64,000 bases of DNA from Bacteroidota bacterium. Lineage in GTDB: Bacteria; Bacteroidota; Bacteroidia; Bacteroidales; VadinHA17. The translations under genes were made by a program, and so were the position numbers. The notes under the pieces were generated by a model. The model ran no database searches and was not told the DNA's origin. It saw nothing but the letters and a program-made list of their open reading frames with translations. Location: the NCBI GenBank assembly GCA_016718875.1, contig JADKBL010000027.1:9820-73819 (forward strand). The letters run 5' to 3'. Positions within the stretch are counted from its first letter, which is position 1. The number at the start of each line of letters is the position of its first letter. Of the stretch, positions 20,572-30,750 are shown piece by piece.

Positions 20572-20606
20572 ATCTCAAATCTTAAAAACTGCCTGTCAGT
20601 ACACTC

Positions 20607-22254
20607 CTATTTAAACTCAAAAGCAACAAGAGTTCTGGGTGATAATTCCTTAATGCTAAATATGTTGTTACTCTTAGAAACAAATACTTTTCCCTGAACA
20701 GGGATAGTTAACTTCGGTGTCAGGGAAGAGACTTTTGCCATTTCGAGTGTCACATCAACAGGATTATCATTGAAATTTTCAAGAATCAGTGTATTGTCTC
20801 CCATGAGATAAATGCTCACTTTATTGGGTGCATCAAATTTGATTCCGAGAGGTGCCATCAGCTTATCCCTGACAGGTTTGAGCTCTTCCTGAGTAAGTTT
20901 CAGCAGTTTTTTGGGATCATCACCTACTTTGAGGACCATAAGATTTTTGTTTTCAAGAAGTTTCTGATCTGTAAGCCTTTTAGCCAGTTCTTCTGTAATC
21001 AGCACCTGTTTTCCTGAATTAAGAACCTGACAGCTTCACAGAGAATCCTGCTTCTTTCAAAGCATGAGAAGTATAAATAGCAGATGCATTGCTGCTTGTC
21101 AGTTCATGACCCGGAACAAGAGGGCAGACCAAGCATTCCCAAAATACTGAAGATATAATTTTCCTTCACATTGTCGCTGTTTGGCAGCTTAGGAAGATAA
21201 ATTCCTTTCAGAGGTTTGTCCTTTATCATTCTGGCAAGGTCGAAAAGAAAGGTAAGTCCTTTCTTAAATGCACATGATGTTTTTATGGGAGTGCCTTCAT
21301 AGCCACTGTATTTGTTAGTCTCTGGCAGACTTCCATAATGGAAAAGCATAATCTCTTTACCGTTTCCAAGTACAGTTTGTCTGGCTTGCTCAACGTAGAA
21401 ATTCGGAGTAGTACCCAAGAGCGTCGATCCATCCGCCGCCTGCTTTTGCCTCCTCTATTCCATCGAGCCATCGCATTATGAAAAATGCATTATACTGAAC
21501 ATCCCCGCCTGGTTTGACATCATAATTGTAGTCGCGGGTTTCAGTACCCACCCAGGTGAAATCATAATCCTTGCTCTGACGAACGACCTCATAACCACGG
21601 TCATGGAAGGTGTCATACCACAGAGGGTACTTTATGATGACTTTTAGCATTAGGATTAGCTGCCTTAGCTAGTTTTAGGATATGGTCATGGCTGAATTTT
21701 ACCAGCTGGTCGCTTACTGAACTTTGCCCAGTTTCATCTCCTCTTGCTTTACGCAATCTTCACAGGTACACTCGGTAAACAGAAAATCATCAATCATAAT
21801 AGGGTCAAAAATTGAGGCAGTATACTCAAAGATCTTCTCCAAATTCGGCAGTAAGATCACTTGTATAGCATGGAACATTTCCCCATCCGCCGATACCGTT
21901 CTTTCCAACATTAACTGTTGTTACACAACCTGCAACGTCAAATCCTTCCTTTTTAAACCTGTCTCTGGCCTTAATCAATGTTTCCTTTTCTGCATAATAT
22001 CCACCACGAAATGATTCAATAAAAACCCTTGTAAGACCAGTCTCTTTGCACCATTTTACTGCTGCTTCAAGACCCTCAGGGGTATTGATCTTATCCCTGC
22101 AATCCTGTGCAGTGAATAATGTGGATATTCTCAAAACATCCTTGTTCTTATTGGCAGCCTCCCATAATGGCTGGGAGCAAACTGATGCAGAATAAAAAAT
22201 TGTTATCGCTGTGAACAGAGCGATACACAAAAAAGGTTTTAAGATTGTTTTCAT
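20607..22254 (-). pseudogene. Secreted protein of unknown family (TIM-barrel-like), multiply frameshifted
   Basis: Starts at ATG 22,254 with signal MKTILKPFLCIALFTAITIF and runs in pieces to 20,607, about 540 residues in all. Joining the frames gives LTRVFIESFRGGYYAEKETL, FDPIMIDDFLFTECTCEDCV, KVIIKYPLWYDTFHDRGYEV, WVGTETRDYNYDV, GWIDALG then TTPNFYVEQARQTVLGNG, and a C-terminal beta part (ITEELAKRL to SPRTLVAFEF). The pattern of strands ending in D or E suggests a glycosidase-like barrel; I do not recognise the family. Disruptions fall near 21,845, 21,722, 21,644, 21,417, 21,125 and 21,030, each one base. No nonsense substitution is needed to explain the breaks, which favours base-calling error over age-related decay. 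Confidence 0.6.
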
Positions 22255-22292
22255 ATTATGTCATGTATTAAATAATTGAAAATTATAGTTTC

Positions 22293-24146
22293 TTACTCAA
22301 TAAGGGTGCAAAATCCTCCATTGGCTGATATTGTCATATGCAATGTACTATCTTTTGTAATAGTTTCCTTTCTGATCGCAATATTTGTCATTTCTTCTCC
22401 GGGTTTGTCTTCAAAAATCTCTATTTCATATTTACCATCTTTAATGAAACCGAGATTGATGTCAATTTCTCTCTTTTCTCCTGAATTAATACCAGCTATG
22501 AACCATTTATCTCCCTTCCTTCGGGCCAGGCATATATAGTCTCCGGGATAACCATCTATAAACCTGGTTTCATCCCATGCCGACTCAAGTTTTTTCAGGA
22601 AATTTTTAGCGGGTGATTTAAGATAAGCTTCAGGGCGATCGGCCATGACCAGCCATCCCGATTCAACAATTACTGACAGAGCGAGCTCATGAGCATAGGT
22701 AGTTGTTCTCGGAACTTCAGGACGGATTGTAAATGTTACCGGTGTATAATCCATCGGACCAACAACATTGCGTGTAAAAGGAAGTGTGCAGTTATGAACC
22801 GGTGAAGGAGAATGATTTGCCTTAAAGGTGTAATATTCAGCTCCCATTACTGCTTCAAGAGTCATAACATTAGGATAGGTCCGGCGCTGTCCTCTTGGCA
22901 TTGTTTCTCCGTGGAAACTTACCATCAGCTTTCTCAGGGCAGCATCCTTCATGGCAGAATTACGGAACTGCATGGCATATTGTTTATCGGAATCGATATA
23001 ATCGATCTTAATCCCTTCTATCCCAAGATCAAGATATCTCCCGTAAATATGATCACGGCCTTCAGGAGTTTTTAAGATATTTATTTCATCCCATCCATAT
23101 ACACTGATATTTTTTGACCGGGCATAAGAAGTAAATTCCGGAAGCCAGTCAGTTGTCTCCCAAAGTTTTGAAGTTCTGAAAGGTGAACCTACAAGGGAAA
23201 CATCAAATTCGATCCATTCCCAGTTCATTTCAGCGGCGAGATCCACGTACATTTTAAGAGTGTCGATATAACTGTTAGCCATCCAGTTACCCCACCATGG
23301 GAACACAGCAACACCCGGCTTTATCCAGCTCATATCAGAAATTACCGAGGGTGGATTCAGGTTTTCTACCATGACTGATTCAGTAATGGTCCCGAGATCA
23401 GTTCCTAAAATGAATGTCCGCCATGGTGATTCCCATAATGATTCCACAGAGTAGCTTTCTTCAGGCAGTTCGATTTCAAGCTCATTTCCGGTGCCGCTTT
23501 TCCTGAGATGGCAGGCAGGCTGATTGTAGACAGAAGCTTCTGTCAGCAATAACCAGAGACTATTATCAATATGCATAAGAGCAGGGAAAGAAAGTGGCTT
23601 AAAGCCGATTGTATCAAGTGATCTCTCCTGGTAAATATTTTCATAATGAGGAACGTAATCCATCATCCAGCTTATCGTGTTCTCAGGTATTCCAAACGTG
23701 GTCAATTCCTTTCTTACAGTTATGCCTGCCGGACTATCAACTCTATATCTGAAGGCAACTCCGTCATCATATGCACGGCAAATAACCTGAAGAATTTTGC
23801 CATTTCTGTTTATAAAATCGAAGACAGCCTCATTTGCCTTGTTGACATAAACAGAAGTTTTTCCCGTTGGCAATGAATATGTTTCATCAATTACTGATCT
23901 TTCTGCTGTTTTAAATGAAAGACCTGAATTGAAATCATACAATGAATCTGCCAGTTCAAATCCCATCAACGATTGCATAATTGCATCTTTTCCATGTGAC
24001 CGGATGGAATAAAACAATGTACCGTTTTCATTCAATTCCAGTGTGATAGCAGTCTGTTTGTCAGGAGATGTAACTGTCAGATTTTTAGTACATGATGTAC
24101 TTAAAATGATCAATGAAATTAATGTGATGCTAACCGGATTCTTCAT
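22293..24146 (-). CDS. GH97 glycoside hydrolase (alpha-glucosidase/alpha-galactosidase family)
   Basis: A 617-residue lipoprotein (ITLISLIILSTSC, Cys19) of family GH97, the SusB family of Bacteroidota. The N-terminal beta-sandwich (LTVTSPDKQTAITLELNENG), the barrel with PWWGNWMANSYID, WEWIEFDVSL, VYGWDEINI and GIEGIKIDYIDSDKQ (Asp382/Asp385), then SFHGETMPRGQRRTYPNVMT and NHSPSPVHNCTLPFTRNVVG are all family hallmarks. The Asp-bearing strand after GIK suggests the retaining subgroup, whose members include alpha-galactosidases, rather than inverting SusB-type alpha-glucosidases; this is an inference. The gene is intact, on the minus strand with its neighbours, and acts in the periplasm or on the surface. 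Confidence 0.93.
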   Translation of the reverse strand: MKNPVSITLISLIILSTSCTKNLTVTSPDKQTAITLELNENGTLFYSIRSHGKDAIMQSLMGFELADSLYDFNSGLSFKTAERSVIDETYSLPTGKTSVYVNKANEAVFDFINRNGKILQVICRAYDDGVAFRYRVDSPAGITVRKELTTFGIPENTISWMMDYVPHYENIYQERSLDTIGFKPLSFPALMHIDNSLWLLLTEASVYNQPACHLRKSGTGNELEIELPEESYSVESLWESPWRTFILGTDLGTITESVMVENLNPPSVISDMSWIKPGVAVFPWWGNWMANSYIDTLKMYVDLAAEMNWEWIEFDVSLVGSPFRTSKLWETTDWLPEFTSYARSKNISVYGWDEINILKTPEGRDHIYGRYLDLGIEGIKIDYIDSDKQYAMQFRNSAMKDAALRKLMVSFHGETMPRGQRRTYPNVMTLEAVMGAEYYTFKANHSPSPVHNCTLPFTRNVVGPMDYTPVTFTIRPEVPRTTTYAHELALSVIVESGWLVMADRPEAYLKSPAKNFLKKLESAWDETRFIDGYPGDYICLARRKGDKWFIAGINSGEKREIDINLGFIKDGKYEIEIFEDKPGEEMTNIAIRKETITKDSTLHMTISANGGFCTLIE

Positions 24147-24213
24147 TTGTTTAATCTAATATTTGAATATCTGATATCATGGAAAAAATCATAATCAATT
24201 GAAAATCAATACA

Positions 24214-26388
24214 TCATTTTATCTCAATTGCCTCCCCTATCGGTTTTGTTGAGATATGAATACTATTCCGGTACACTGAAAAGTCATTCTTGCTGATCTG
24301 AATGCTGTATGAATTCCCTTTGAACCTGAAATCCTTCAATGTGCATATGCCCAATCCCTCGTGAGTATTCGGAGAAATTGTCATTTTATCATTGTCAATT
24401 TTTATCCCGAAAGTACCGAAGATAATCGCTTCCATTCCTGCTCCTGATGCTATTTCAACAGGCATTGAAGACCTGTCCTGAATAGGTGCATCGGTTCTTG
24501 GGTTCTGTGGCAGGTAGGGAAAAAACTCTATATATCTCATGTGCCGTTGCAGGATGTCCCATCCCATCTCAGCGAATCCCTGTTTATACAGATAGCGTGA
24601 AAGTCTTCCGGGGGCTCCGGCATACTGCCCTCCTCCACCCCAATCGGAATCGATAAGATCCCAGTGAATCGAATCATTTCTTGCAATTGAATAAATCCCG
24701 AATTTACCCAGAAATACCCCTTCACGCAGATGACTTACAAGTTTATTTACCTGGTTTCCTGAAAGATAATCTGTTCCAAAAGCATCAAAAAGATGATTTG
24801 TCCAGATTGCAGTTTTGCTCCCATCGGGATAAAGATTTTCAAACCAACCAGTCTGATCGTTCCATAAACTGCTGTTCATCAGGTTTTTTAACTTCTCCGC
24901 ATCCCTGCAATAGATATCCTTATTCCTGTCTTTCATAAAAACTGCCCACTCCGACATCCTGTATAGCAGATGGACTGTCAGAATATTTGTAATGGGAACA
25001 ACATGATTATAACCATCGGTCCGGATCTCAATTATCTTTTCGGTATTGTAGCCAACATCAATCAGTCCCTCCTTATTAGTGTAATTTGTCTGCAGTTCCT
25101 TAACCCAGCGCTGCATCCATTCCCAAACAGTGGCTTCACCGGCCTTCTGGTTAAAGATCGTATAATCACCTGTATGCCTGAGGTATGCTTCGATCATTAT
25201 CTGAAGTGCAAAGGGTTCCTGTATATATAGATTATCCCAGTATGCACCTTTCCAGCTTACGTATGTTCTCTTCAGTTTTACTTCCCTGAAATCAGTGAGT
25301 ATTGCCTCTTTAAGGCTCTCCGGGTCGAGCATTGCAAGAATATCAGAAGAATAGGAGTTGTCCCAGCTGATCGTGAAGGGCCAGTAACCAACTGCCAAGA
25401 ACGGATTTGTAATGTAATTCGGATTTTCATACCTGCTCATCATCACTGACAGCAGGCATCTGTAATAGTATTCCTGCAGCTTTGCATTAGTACTCTCAAG
25501 CTTTGGGACATTATTATATGCCCATCTCAGTTTTTCCCGTGTAACCAGGTCAGCCTTTTCCATACGCTGCCGGATATCTTTCTGGATTATTTCAGGTGTG
25601 ATCTGTCCGGCTTTATAAAACTTTACAGCGAAGTATGAGGTGATATATTCACCAGGGGGCAGTGAAATCTCAAATCCCTTTTCACTGGTTTTTGAAATAT
25701 CAGAAGATACCGTCGCCAGCATCTGTTCACTTCCATAGGTAAAAGCATCTGTCTTTTTCGGCTGATCAGATCCGGACATTCCGTCGCAAATCATCTGACG
25801 GGCAATCTGTTGCGGGATTATCGTCAGGTTAAGAGGTTTATCCTCCCTGTTTCGGAGAGTCACTTTTAAAAATACCTCATCATCACTGTATGAAACACTT
25901 GTCACGGTCTTTATTGAAAAGCTAAGCCATTTACCTTCGATCTCCTTGTGAAATGTTCCGTTCCTGAAGTAAGCATTAGGCTGCCATTTCTCATCCTGAG
26001 TAACCATCAGAAAGGGTGAGTTCGGACGGAAGTTGGAACCAAGGGGATCATCTCCCCTTCCATTATTTATCCATTCATCCCATATCGCCGGGACATCATC
26101 TCTAACCGTTTTCCCTGTGTTGTTGTCGAAAAAATTCAGGTTAAAACTGTAGGAGGGTGAACTGAAGGGAAGGAACTGAACATTTGTGAAACAGGATGTG
26201 CTGTACTGACGCGGACAGGCAAATCCCCTGTAGTTGATAAGCATCAGCTGGTAATCGTCAAAACGGATCTGCTGTCGCTCCATTGCATAATACTCGGGAT
26301 CGGCAGGAGATACCCTATTCTGAGAGTTGCCAATTACAGATGATCCAAATAAAATCAGGATGGAAATTATAAATACTTTTAGTTTCAT
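24214..26388 (-). CDS. (alpha/alpha)6-barrel glycosidase, GH63/GH37-like, secreted
   Basis: A 724-residue protein with signal MKLKVFIISILILFGSSVIG. The N-terminal half is beta-rich. The C-terminal half is an (alpha/alpha)6 six-hairpin barrel with YWPFTISWDNSYSSDILAML (a W-D pair typical of GH63/GH37/GH65-type general acids), YVSWKGAYWDNLYIQEPFAL, SSLWNDQTGWFENLYP and WDLIDSDWGGGGQYAGAPGR, ending in a small beta domain. It would hydrolyse an alpha-linked sugar by inversion; family placement among GH37, GH63 and GH78-like groups cannot be settled by eye. Its 5' neighbour is the M14 carboxypeptidase, only 21 bases away, so the two are probably one transcript. Confidence 0.75.
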   Translation of the reverse strand: MKLKVFIISILILFGSSVIGNSQNRVSPADPEYYAMERQQIRFDDYQLMLINYRGFACPRQYSTSCFTNVQFLPFSSPSYSFNLNFFDNNTGKTVRDDVPAIWDEWINNGRGDDPLGSNFRPNSPFLMVTQDEKWQPNAYFRNGTFHKEIEGKWLSFSIKTVTSVSYSDDEVFLKVTLRNREDKPLNLTIIPQQIARQMICDGMSGSDQPKKTDAFTYGSEQMLATVSSDISKTSEKGFEISLPPGEYITSYFAVKFYKAGQITPEIIQKDIRQRMEKADLVTREKLRWAYNNVPKLESTNAKLQEYYYRCLLSVMMSRYENPNYITNPFLAVGYWPFTISWDNSYSSDILAMLDPESLKEAILTDFREVKLKRTYVSWKGAYWDNLYIQEPFALQIMIEAYLRHTGDYTIFNQKAGEATVWEWMQRWVKELQTNYTNKEGLIDVGYNTEKIIEIRTDGYNHVVPITNILTVHLLYRMSEWAVFMKDRNKDIYCRDAEKLKNLMNSSLWNDQTGWFENLYPDGSKTAIWTNHLFDAFGTDYLSGNQVNKLVSHLREGVFLGKFGIYSIARNDSIHWDLIDSDWGGGGQYAGAPGRLSRYLYKQGFAEMGWDILQRHMRYIEFFPYLPQNPRTDAPIQDRSSMPVEIASGAGMEAIIFGTFGIKIDNDKMTISPNTHEGLGICTLKDFRFKGNSYSIQISKNDFSVYRNSIHISTKPIGEAIEIK

Positions 26389-26409
26389 TTTCCTTTATCT
26401 TTCTAAAAG

Positions 26410-27630
26410 TTATCTCTTCCTTCCCGGTAACCATTTTGACCTACCCCCTGTTTCTGCAAGGAATTTCATTGCCTGCTGGTGGCATATCAATTGTGCATCA
26501 AGAAGGTTATCAGGCACTTCTATATTCTTTTTCTGTGTCTCCTTAGTAGCTGAGAATGAATGACTTGGAGATTCAACTACCACACTGAGGGCACCGCAGT
26601 GCCAGTTAAGCGCTCCATCAAGATTATAAGCACCTGTTGATGCCTGTTCAGCAGCATTGCCCTCAACAGCAGGATCATTGGTGTATTGCAAACCTTTAAT
26701 GGCCAGTTCAGAGTGTACATAATGGAATAGCGTATCAAATGCTGTATGAAGCGCAGGTTCACCAAGGGGTCTGTCCATTCTCATGCACATTGCACCGGTA
26801 TGCAGGTTTATTATCAGATCAGGTTTTTCCCTGTCAGTGAGATCAAACAAGGCCTGTGTCTCCGGCTGCTTCTTACCCAGGAAATTATCATGCTGGAAAT
26901 TAACACCATTATCATTAGGATAACCACCAGGGAAACCGGGTTTTGAAAAGTCCATAGGAATGAATTCCTTGATCTGCGGCCATCCTGTAATTTTTCCTTT
27001 ATCATCGCCTCCTGTGTTAAGATATTCAGCTACAGTGAAATCGGTATCGCGATAAAGTTCCATCCTTAAAGGAATTCTCTCCCTGCCATCAGGATTGGTA
27101 ACAGGGATAAGGACAAGCCTGTCAATTCTTGATGCCACCTCATTTATCAGCGGCCATTCTTTACCACGGAGATCCTTTCCTGTTTCAAGGACAGAAATAA
27201 GGTTTACCATTCCAACTATACCCTCAAACTCTCCGCCATGAACAGCAGCCATTCCCATATAGACTGTCTTGCCATGATCAGGTCCCCGGTATGCAGCAAC
27301 ATCGCCAAAACCCAGTGATCCGGAGAATGTAGTTGTGCCTTTTCCCTGGCGTGGAGTCCCATAAACCACCGCTCTTATCTCTCTGCCTCCGGCTGATGTA
27401 CCTATTATTTCTATCTTTCCTTTCTTAACTGTCTTGTCGAGAAAGGCATATACTTCCTTATATTCCGAAACCCAGAAATCAGGGATTTCAGGTGCCTCCT
27501 TCAGATAGTCAGGAGGAATCTCAAATGTGAAAGATTGCTTAGGAGCAATATTATTCTGCTTGCAGCATATTAATGATATTGTGATTATTACAAGTAGTAC
27601 AGCAATAGGAAACAGATGCGTTTTTTTCAT
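26410..27630 (-). CDS. M14-family zinc carboxypeptidase, lipoprotein
   Basis: A 406-residue M14 peptidase exported as a lipoprotein (VLLVIITISLICCKQ, Cys22/23). Zinc ligands appear as HGGEFEG (His121, Glu124) and LIINLHTGA (His267); the substrate-carboxylate motif NPDGRERIP follows the usual N-P-D-G pattern. SVVVESPSHSF supplies the general-base Glu343. The domain is complete. In a glycan locus it could trim peptides from glycoproteins, peptidoglycan stems or amino-acid caps so that the glycosidases gain access. It lies 11 bases from the GH123-like gene and 21 bases from the (alpha/alpha)6 glycosidase, an operon-like arrangement. The peptide substrate is unknown. Confidence 0.9.
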   Translation of the reverse strand: MKKTHLFPIAVLLVIITISLICCKQNNIAPKQSFTFEIPPDYLKEAPEIPDFWVSEYKEVYAFLDKTVKKGKIEIIGTSAGGREIRAVVYGTPRQGKGTTTFSGSLGFGDVAAYRGPDHGKTVYMGMAAVHGGEFEGIVGMVNLISVLETGKDLRGKEWPLINEVASRIDRLVLIPVTNPDGRERIPLRMELYRDTDFTVAEYLNTGGDDKGKITGWPQIKEFIPMDFSKPGFPGGYPNDNGVNFQHDNFLGKKQPETQALFDLTDREKPDLIINLHTGAMCMRMDRPLGEPALHTAFDTLFHYVHSELAIKGLQYTNDPAVEGNAAEQASTGAYNLDGALNWHCGALSVVVESPSHSFSATKETQKKNIEVPDNLLDAQLICHQQAMKFLAETGGRSKWLPGRKR

Positions 27631-27641
27631 GACTTCAATAT

Positions 27642-30119
27642 TTATTTTTTATTTCGAATTATTATCAGAAAGCCTTTTTTTGAAGGAATTGTAAGATCGC
27701 TCAGTGCTACATTTTCTGCAGCATCCTGAAAATCCTTTATTGCAGGTTTGAAGATCTCAGCACCTGACGGATCAATGCCGAGTTCTTTCCATTTGATTTT
27801 CAATGAAACCGGCTGGTCCTTTTCACTCCAGTTGGCAACAGCCAGAATTGATTCATTTTCACCTTTGAACAGTGAAGTAAAGACTTTACTGTTACTGCTC
27901 TTAACAGGGTAGTTTTCTTCCCAATACCCGGTAAGAACTTTATCAGTGATTTTGTATTCATCCCAGAACTTCCAGATCTCGATTGGTGTATTTCCTACCC
28001 ATCCTGCCCGGTTGGTAATACCATACACCATTCCCCTCCATGGATTTCCACCGCCTTCTAGCATCTGTCCCGGTAAGCCGAAGGGAATTCCTGATACCTC
28101 TATCAGCCAGTGGTCGGGAGCCCTGTTGTAGTCGCGGCCTTCTCCGATCCAGACAAGGTCAAAATACGGAAGCAGATCCATATAGAGATTAAGACAGTTC
28201 GTAAACCCGGCCCATTCATTGAAATGATTCCAGCTGTGCAGGTCCATCCTGCCTTCAGGCCGGTATTGATCTATTATCTTCCTTGCCCGCTGGAGTGTAT
28301 ACCTGTCAAGAGCCGAGTCATCAATATAGACCCCATCAATTCCGATATTCTTTACCATCCATTCCAGTCCGGCAACATAGAAATTATTGAGCCTGCCATC
28401 AGGTGTTGTAATAACAGAAAGATCAGTCTCATCTTTGAACTTCCCTTCCTTTATGACATTGTACCATGCAGGTATATATTTCTCCCTCAGGTTCTTAACC
28501 AGCCACTCATTCGGCCCTTTTGAGTTAATTACAGTTTTACTGTCATTACCCGGACCCGGGAAAATAATCTCACCATTAAGGCTGTAAAAAGCCCAGAACT
28601 CGGGTAGGTTTTTTGTAAGCTCTCTTGTTGTATAGTAGAATTTCATCCGCATATTTTTCTGATGAGCCTCGTCAACAAGGCTTTTCAGCTCAGCAACATT
28701 TGGATCGAGGTAGGGGTAGTTTATGAAAGGATAGATGTCCTCGGCATGGTGAATATTGATAACATTGGCTCCAACTGCCCTGGCTGTTTCAACCTTGACC
28801 GAAGTATTTGTACCGCCTCCGTGATAATATCTTTCACTGAATTTATTTTTCCTGTCAATCGTTCTGAAAGGCGTGAGAAGCAATTCAAAATTATAGTTCA
28901 GTACCTCTCCTTCTGCCAATTCCCTCTCACCAGAGTAGGCATTGACAACTACATCCTCACCCTTCTTTAAGACATCAACTCCCCCTTTTCCGCTGTTACC
29001 CCAGGAAAAAGGGAGATTAAGCGGGCCAAACTTATAATAGACATTTATCAGAGGTCTGATATAATTCTCAGCCTTTAATTTAATTCTCAGGCCACCGCAT
29101 ACTGACCCGATCCAGAGCATATCCTGATTCTTTTTCACATCCCATTTCCAACGCCATTCCGGTGAACGGTAACCTCCTTCATGGCCGAGACCCATCATAT
29201 ATTCTGCTTTATCCTTAACTACCGGCACCTCAAGACGGATATCCCTGATCTTCAGAGCCTTCTTTGGTATAAGCTTCAGGCTGTATTCAACAAATCCGTC
29301 AAATTCCAGGTGTCCGCTAACTTCAAGATCAGCCTCTTCTGATGAGTTGATAACTTTCCAGTTTATACCGGCATCGGATTTATCAGTAAAAACAATCTTC
29401 CCCGGAATAAGCCTGATAATAGCTCCCTGCTGTTTTTCAATTATGAACCTGAATGGAGTTTTAATGACAAACTCACCTTTTTCATTTATCGATTGATTTG
29501 AAGACTCAAAATAACTGACATAAGAAGAAATAAGACCATTGTCATCAATTGTAAGAGAGCGTCCAAGGATGCTCAGTTTATTTCCTTCTGCTTTAACCGG
29601 GATGAAACCTTTTGTAACTTCATTGTTTATGCCGGTACGCGAATTGAGCCAGTTAAGACGTGAGAGCCTTGCACCCTCATCATAACCATGGTCAGGAACC
29701 GGATCACCGGCGACCTTCACTGCGATATCCAGACTCTCTTTTTCTGCTCCCGATGAAACAGTTACAGTTCCTTTATATGTACCAGCAGCAGCACCTTCCA
29801 GGTCGATACCTATCCAGAGAGCCTGAACTCTTCCAGCCGGGACATTAACAGATTTAATGAACGGATTGCCTTTAATATCAATTCCGCCTTTATTGAAGCA
29901 GGTAATCTTACCGGTTTCTATTTTCTTCCCGCCTGCGGCAGTAAAATCTGTGAATTCAACCTGAACATCAGTAACATCGTTTTTAATGGCCCAGACTCCT
30001 GTTTGAAAGACAAAGTACTCATCCGGACGTGCAGCAAGCTTCAGATGACCGCCGCCCAAAGCTTCAGATAACCTGTACTCAGGTATGGAATCAAACCATT
30101 TCAGAGGATTCTCCCTTAA
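27642..30119 (-). CDS. GH123-like glycoside hydrolase-domain protein (DUF6067 type), 5' end corrupted
   Basis: A roughly 825-residue open stretch beginning after an in-frame TAA at 30,120-30,122; 30,059 is a TTG that an ORF caller would use. N-terminal beta domain: WFDSIPEYRL, FVFQTGVWAIKNDVTDVQVE and ALWIGIDLEGAAAGTYKGTV, as in the non-catalytic N domain of GH123-like proteins. C-terminal barrel: YYHGGGTNTSVKVETARAVG, NVINIHHAEDIYPF, MKFYYTTRELTKNLPE, GIDGVYIDDSALDR, RMDLHSWNHFNEWAG and LVWIGEGRDYNRAPDHW. The Asp/Glu-rich strand ends imply a glycosidase; GH123 itself contains beta-N-acetylgalactosaminidases. The same frame continues beyond the stop into a lipoprotein signal (next entry), so the true gene is longer. 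Confidence 0.7.
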   Translation of the reverse strand, partial: LRENPLKWFDSIPEYRLSEALGGGHLKLAARPDEYFVFQTGVWAIKNDVTDVQVEFTDFTAAGGKKIETGKITCFNKGGIDIKGNPFIKSVNVPAGRVQALWIGIDLEGAAAGTYKGTVTVSSGAEKESLDIAVKVAGDPVPDHGYDEGARLSRLNWLNSRTGINNEVTKGFIPVKAEGNKLSILGRSLTIDDNGLISSYVSYFESSNQSINEKGEFVIKTPFRFIIEKQQGAIIRLIPGKIVFTDKSDAGINWKVINSSEEADLEVSGHLEFDGFVEYSLKLIPKKALKIRDIRLEVPVVKDKAEYMMGLGHEGGYRSPEWRWKWDVKKNQDMLWIGSVCGGLRIKLKAENYIRPLINVYYKFGPLNLPFSWGNSGKGGVDVLKKGEDVVVNAYSGERELAEGEVLNYNFELLLTPFRTIDRKNKFSERYYHGGGTNTSVKVETARAVGANVINIHHAEDIYPFINYPYLDPNVAELKSLVDEAHQKNMRMKFYYTTRELTKNLPEFWAFYSLNGEIIFPGPGNDSKTVINSKGPNEWLVKNLREKYIPAWYNVIKEGKFKDETDLSVITTPDGRLNNFYVAGLEWMVKNIGIDGVYIDDSALDRYTLQRARKIIDQYRPEGRMDLHSWNHFNEWAGFTNCLNLYMDLLPYFDLVWIGEGRDYNRAPDHWLIEVSGIPFGLPGQMLEGGGNPWRGMVYGITNRAGWVGNTPIEIWKFWDEYKITDKVLTGYWEENYPVKSSNSKVFTSLFKGENESILAVANWSEKDQPVSLKIKWKELGIDPSGAEIFKPAIKDFQDAAENVALSDLTIPSKKGFLIIIRNKK

Positions 30120-30290
30120 TTAAGGAAAAACCAAAAATGATCGGTTTTCAATCTTACTGCCATATTTTAATGAAGCCTCTGATGTTGAAATATTTACGGC
30201 TTCAGAGCACCCGGCAAAAAATTAACACCGCGATAAAAAAAGATATTCTGTGATTTACGAAAAGGGGATTTTTTTTTCTGATCCAACCAG
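30120..30290 (-). other. Corrupted N-terminus (lipoprotein signal) of the GH123-like gene
   Basis: In the same minus frame as the downstream gene, the codons read AGCSEAVNISTSEASLKYGS, then KIENRSFLVFP and TAA. AGCSE is a lipobox. Just upstream a six-T run sits one base short: with one more T the sequence IAVLIFFAGCSE is restored, preceded by NPLFVNHRISFF. So this segment is the signal peptide and first residues of the GH123-like protein, spoiled by at least one indel and one stop. The start codon is not recoverable. Confidence 0.65.
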
Positions 30291-30690
30291 ACAGAAGAAT
30301 TACAGAAAACGGAGGGTCCCTCTCACCGCGTTTTTGTATTTCGTCTGTCAAAGAACCGAAAAGCTTTTCAGCAGCGGGCTGGTAAAAAAAGGAACGAAGA
30401 AAGTCTGAACTTATACAAAAGCTGCATGAAGAAAAAGCATTGGTCAAGCAAACCATTGCCCACGAGTGATTGTAATCCCGCTCCCCGTGCCAGTTCAATT
30501 ATTTGTCAAAGAAAAAAAAAAAAAAACCCGCCGCCTTCACTCGCTGTATTTTTGTTTCGAAAAAAACCAGAGCCCCCGGGAAAAAAAAAAACCACCCCCG
30601 CAGGAGAGGGAAAAAAAACCAAATTTGGGGGGCCGGTAAAACAGGCGACAAGGAGGGACCCCCTTCACAAAAAAAAAACAACGGGGCCCT
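30290..30690. other. Homopolymer-rich, probably artefactual intergenic sequence
   Basis: Runs of 8-16 As mixed with C and G runs, rising in density from 30,500. Open frames here give poly-Lys or poly-Phe proteins and are not real. I see no gene. It separates the GH123-like gene from the end of GH32 and is best read as a badly called intergenic region. Confidence 0.7.
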
Positions 30691-30750
30691 TATTGATCAT
30701 AGGGTATATTAAATCCTCGGAAGAGTATATTTAAAATGGTTGACAATCTA

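Noticed and set aside
30426..30734. Open frames giving Lys/Pro- or Phe-rich proteins
   Set aside because: They are translations of homopolymer runs with no codon structure and lie in sequence that looks like failed base calling.
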